Source: Paenarthrobacter sp. A20
Lineage (GTDB): Bacteria > Actinomycetota > Actinomycetes > Actinomycetales > Micrococcaceae
NCBI RefSeq assembly: GCF_024168825.1
Contig: NZ_JALJWH010000001.1
Span: 1,798,001 to 1,862,000 of the forward strand
DNA length: 64,000 bases
Direction of reading: 5' to 3'
Of the stretch, positions 61,509 to 64,000 are shown in pieces. The translations under genes and the position numbers were made by a program. The notes beneath the pieces were generated by a model. It saw only the letters and a program-made list of their open reading frames with translations, made no database searches and had not been told where the DNA came from. Numbering within the stretch: position 1 is the stretch's first letter; every line of letters starts with the position of its first letter.

Positions 61509-62237
61509 ATGACAACTTCCAGTGTGGTTCCGCAGGCGCGGTTCAGTGCACAGGCCCGGCTGCGGGCTTTGCAGTCGGACATTATGGAATTGATCCTTGA
61601 GCGCGAGCTCGAGGCGGGCGATCCATTGCCGACGGAAAGTGAGCTTTCCGGCGCTCTCGGCGTGGGACGCAATACGCTCCGCGAGTCACTCAAGGTGCTG
61701 CAAGCCCTCGGTGTCATCGAAATCCGCCACGGCTTCGGCATGTTCGTCGCCCCCAGTAACTTTGACGCCTTGGCTGACGGGCTGACTTTCCGGGGCCGCC
61801 TCTCCCTGCGTCACCAGGGCTTGGAAGCCTTGCAGTTGGTGGATGTGCGCCAGGCACTGGAATCCGGGCTCATCGGCTCGTCCATTGATGTCATGACCAA
61901 AGAGCAGCTCGCTTCCATCGAAGACGCCGTGAAACAGATGGAAGAGCTCGCCGCTGCCGGCGAAAACTTTGTGGCTGCGGACGCCGAATTCCACCGCCGA
62001 CTTTTCGAACCCCTGAACAACGAGCTCCTGATCAACCTCATGGGCGTGTTTTGGAAGGTGTACCGGAAGATCCACGTGGAGATCGGTCCGGGCAACGAGG
62101 ACCTGGTGAAGACTGCCGCGATGCACCGTGGAATCTATGGTGCTGTCGCCGCGGGTGACAAAGTCATGGCCTCCGAACTGCTCAACCGGCACTTTGACGG
62201 CATCCGCCGCCGCATCAGCGAGGCCGTTGGGGACTAA
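61509..62237 (+). CDS. nanR: GntR/FadR-family regulator (FCD), probable NanR
   Basis: 242 residues. Winged HTH: LILERELEAGDPLPTESELSGALGVGRNTLRESLKVLQALGVIEIRHGFGMFV. FCD ligand domain from about 90 with metal ligands suggested by AADAEFHRRLF and AAMHRGIYGAV and a final LLNRHFDGI. Divergent from the sialic-acid importer/catabolic operon, like the GntR-type NanR of Corynebacterium glutamicum. Followed by a strong terminator. Confidence 0.82.
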   Translation: MTTSSVVPQARFSAQARLRALQSDIMELILERELEAGDPLPTESELSGALGVGRNTLRESLKVLQALGVIEIRHGFGMFVAPSNFDALADGLTFRGRLSLRHQGLEALQLVDVRQALESGLIGSSIDVMTKEQLASIEDAVKQMEELAAAGENFVAADAEFHRRLFEPLNNELLINLMGVFWKVYRKIHVEIGPGNEDLVKTAAMHRGIYGAVAAGDKVMASELLNRHFDGIRRRISEAVGD

Positions 62238-62257
62238 GCGTCCGCGGTTAACGCAAG

Positions 62258-62300
62258 GGGCCGCCGTCGTACTTCTTTGGAAAGTACGACGGCGGCCCGT
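62258..62300 (+). terminator. Strong terminator after the GntR gene
   Basis: Perfect 17-bp arms (62258-62274 and 62282-62298) around a 7-nt loop, with GTTTAGTT after the stem. Confidence 0.85.
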
Positions 62301-62361
62301 TTAGTTCTGCGTGTTGCCCACCCGCCGCTGCCCTACTTGGGTGGGTACTTGGGCAAAGCAA

Positions 62362-62393
62362 AAGACCCGCACCGGCGAACCGGTGCGGGTCTT
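62362..62393 (-). terminator. Terminator after tRNA-Arg
   Basis: Perfect 14-bp arms (AAGACCCGCACCGG and its complement) with a 4-nt loop; on the minus strand followed by TTTTG. Lies 6 nt past the tRNA. Confidence 0.88.
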
Positions 62394-62399
62394 CATTTG

Positions 62400-62473
<74 letters not shown>

Positions 62474-62593
62474 ATTTCGTGTGATTCTCGGCGGTCTGTT
62501 TCTCTGACCCCCTCGAACCTCAATAAACTTTACAGAAGTTCATGTGAAGTTCCAAATCGAAAAGCTGTAATCTAGGCAACTAGACCGGTCTAC

Positions 62594-62607
62594 GTGACCT
62601 TAGTCAC
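62594..62607. promoter_or_regulatory. CRP/GlxR-like palindrome upstream of pckG
   Basis: GTGACCTTAGTCAC fits the GTGA-N6-TCAC core of CRP-family sites, about 150 bp before pckG. A second palindrome TAGACCGGTCTA lies next to it at 62581-62592. Role inferred from pattern only. Confidence 0.4.
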
Positions 62608-62757
62608 TTAAAACCTGCTTTTGAGAACCTTCCTCCTTGAGTTCTAGCGGTTTTTGCTTTTCCGTCCTCCGGATGTCCGATGTCTGACAGCGGATTGGTC
62701 TGGTCCGCGGCCCCTATCGTTTAGGACACACCACTGAACCCGAGGAAGGGAACCGCA

Positions 62758-64000
62758 ATGGGCGATCTGGCGCGACTGCCGCTGCTTGAGAAGGCACCTA
62801 CTACGCATGCACGCCTGCTGGCCTGGGTTGAGGAAGTTGCCGAGCTGACTCAGCCGGACCGCATCCACTGGGTTGATGGCAGCGAAGCAGAAAACAAGAA
62901 GCTCACGGACGAACTGGTTGAGGCCGGCACGCTGAAGCGGCTGAACCCGGAAACGTTCCCGAATTCCTTCGCGGCGTTCTCCGACCCCGCTGACGTTGCC
63001 CGTGTTGAAGAGCAGACCTTCATCTGCTCAGAGAACGAGCGCGACGCAGGCTTCACCAATAACTGGATGGCCCCGGCCGAGATGAAGCAGAAGCTGCGCG
63101 GCCTGTTCGCCGGCTCCATGCGAGGCCGCACCATGTACGTCATTCCGTTCGTCATGGGCCACCTGGATGCCGAGGACCCGAAGTTTGGCGTCGAGATCAC
63201 CGACTCCGCCTACGTTGTTGCCTCCATGCGCATCATGGCCCGCATCGGTACGGACGTGCTTGACCGCATCACGCAGACCGATGCTTTCTTCGTTCCGGCA
63301 TTGCACTCGCTGGGCGCACCGCTGGAAGCCGGCCAGGCCGACGTCGCGTGGCCGTGCAACACCGACAAGTGGATTGTTCACTTCCCCGAAGAGCGCTCCA
63401 TCTGGTCCTTCGGCTCCGGCTACGGCGGCAACGCCCTCCTGGGCAAGAAGTGCTACGCGCTGCGCATCGCATCGGTAATGGCCCGCGACGAAGGTTGGCT
63501 GGCCGAGCACATGCTCATCCTCAAGCTGACCTCCCCCGAGCAGAAGACCTACTACGTCTCCGCTGCTTTCCCGTCCGCCTGCGGCAAGACCAACCTCGCG
63601 TTGCTCGATCCCACCATCAAGGGCTGGAAGGTTGAGACCCTCGGAGACGACATCACCTGGATGCGCTTCGGCAAGGAAGGCGAGCTCCGAGCCGTCAACC
63701 CTGAAGCCGGCCTGTTCGGCGTCGCTCCCGGTACCGGTTGGGGCACCAACCCCAATGCCATGCGTGCCATCGCCAAGGGCAACAGCATCTTCACCAACGT
63801 GGCTCTGACCGACGATGGTGGCGTCTGGTGGGAAGGAATGACGGAGGAAACTCCGGCACACCTGACCGACTGGCGCGGTGAGTCCTGGACTCCGGACTCC
63901 GATGCTCCGGCCGCACACCCGAACTCCCGCTTCTGCACGCCGATCGACCAGATCGACATGCTGGCTGAGGAATACTTCAGCCCGGAGGGCGTGGAACTGT
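62758..64000 (+). CDS. pckG: GTP-dependent phosphoenolpyruvate carboxykinase (3' end outside window)
   Basis: Converts oxaloacetate and GTP to PEP, CO2 and GDP, the first step of gluconeogenesis. ATG at 62758 with GAGGAAGGG upstream. 414 of about 610 residues are visible. Seen: substrate-binding [35 protein letters not shown], the kinase-1a loop [14 protein letters not shown] with the reactive Cys, GDDITWMRF (kinase-2) and [16 protein letters not shown]. These are features of the GTP-type enzyme, not the ATP-type. Possible CRP-like control upstream. Confidence 0.97.
   Translation, partial: MGDLARLPLLEKAPTTHARLLAWVEEVAELTQPDRIHWVDGSEAENKKLTDELVEAGTLKRLNPETFPNSFAAFSDPADVARVEEQTFICSENERDAGFTNNWMAPAEMKQKLRGLFAGSMRGRTMYVIPFVMGHLDAEDPKFGVEITDSAYVVASMRIMARIGTDVLDRITQTDAFFVPALHSLGAPLEAGQADVAWPCNTDKWIVHFPEERSIWSFGSGYGGNALLGKKCYALRIASVMARDEGWLAEHMLILKLTSPEQKTYYVSAAFPSACGKTNLALLDPTIKGWKVETLGDDITWMRFGKEGELRAVNPEAGLFGVAPGTGWGTNPNAMRAIAKGNSIFTNVALTDDGGVWWEGMTEETPAHLTDWRGESWTPDSDAPAAHPNSRFCTPIDQIDMLAEEYFSPEGVEL

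Noticed and set aside
62661..62690. Possible GntR operator before pckG (GGATGTCCGATGTCT)
   Set aside because: Resembles the sialic-acid operator words only in short pieces; the 9-mer is not present intact.

Overview
The window is chromosomal DNA from a high-G+C actinobacterium, most likely Arthrobacter/Paenarthrobacter or a close relative in the Micrococcaceae. This rests on strong G/C third-position bias, frequent GTG starts with 4-bp ATGA/GTGA overlaps, a GTP-dependent PEP carboxykinase, a DtxR/IdeR-type iron box, a c-di-AMP riboswitch in front of a lytic transglycosylase, and FHA-FtsK/WXG100 (type VII-like) secretion genes. The species call is inference; no rRNA gene is present.

Layout. 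(1) 1-16.8 kb: a type VII-secretion-like locus. On the minus strand are an FHA-FtsK/SpoIIIE ATPase running off the left edge, a membrane-anchored periplasmic-binding-fold protein and a 950-residue coiled-coil exported protein. Divergent on the plus strand are a WXG100 protein and a 1925-residue Rhs/YD-repeat polymorphic toxin. A 3-TM probable immunity gene overlaps the toxin stop. A/T-richer small membrane-protein genes and the remnant of a displaced second Rhs tip follow. (2) 16.9-27.1 kb: tRNA-Ser, an MDR dehydrogenase/PTPS-like/glycosyltransferase operon with a PTPS homologue that lacks active-site residues, small metabolic genes (tadA, upp, VOC, HAD, PLP decarboxylase), a GT2, and a 1.8-kb segment bounded by an exact 18-bp direct repeat that holds a frameshifted secreted protein. 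(3) 27.2-35.2 kb: riboswitch-controlled transglycosylase, a two-component system, an orphan winged-helix regulator, sixA, an iron-box gene and a LysR/EamA pair. (4) 35.3-46.1 kb: a probable amide/amine import and oxidation cluster (aldehyde dehydrogenase, TetR, YtcJ-type amidohydrolase, oligopeptide-type ABC transporter, FAD amine oxidase). (5) 46.2-52.8 kb: a TetR-controlled YhgE/Pip exporter with a pseudo-ATPase, a flavin disulfide reductase and a sulfurtransferase. (6) 52.9-62.3 kb: sialic-acid uptake and catabolism (nanE, nanK, nanA, an ABC transporter with a permease-ATPase fusion, divergent GntR). (7) 62.4-64 kb: tRNA-Arg and pckG, cut by the right edge.

How the genes fit together. The FtsK-like motor, WXG100 protein and Rhs toxin look like parts of one contact-dependent toxin export device. 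The sialic-acid genes form a complete import-lyase-kinase-epimerase route leading to GlcNAc-6-P, with gluconeogenic pckG beyond them. A dispersed palindromic repeat (five copies between 35 and 60 kb) sits at gene borders and in two cases supplies the 3' end of a coding sequence.
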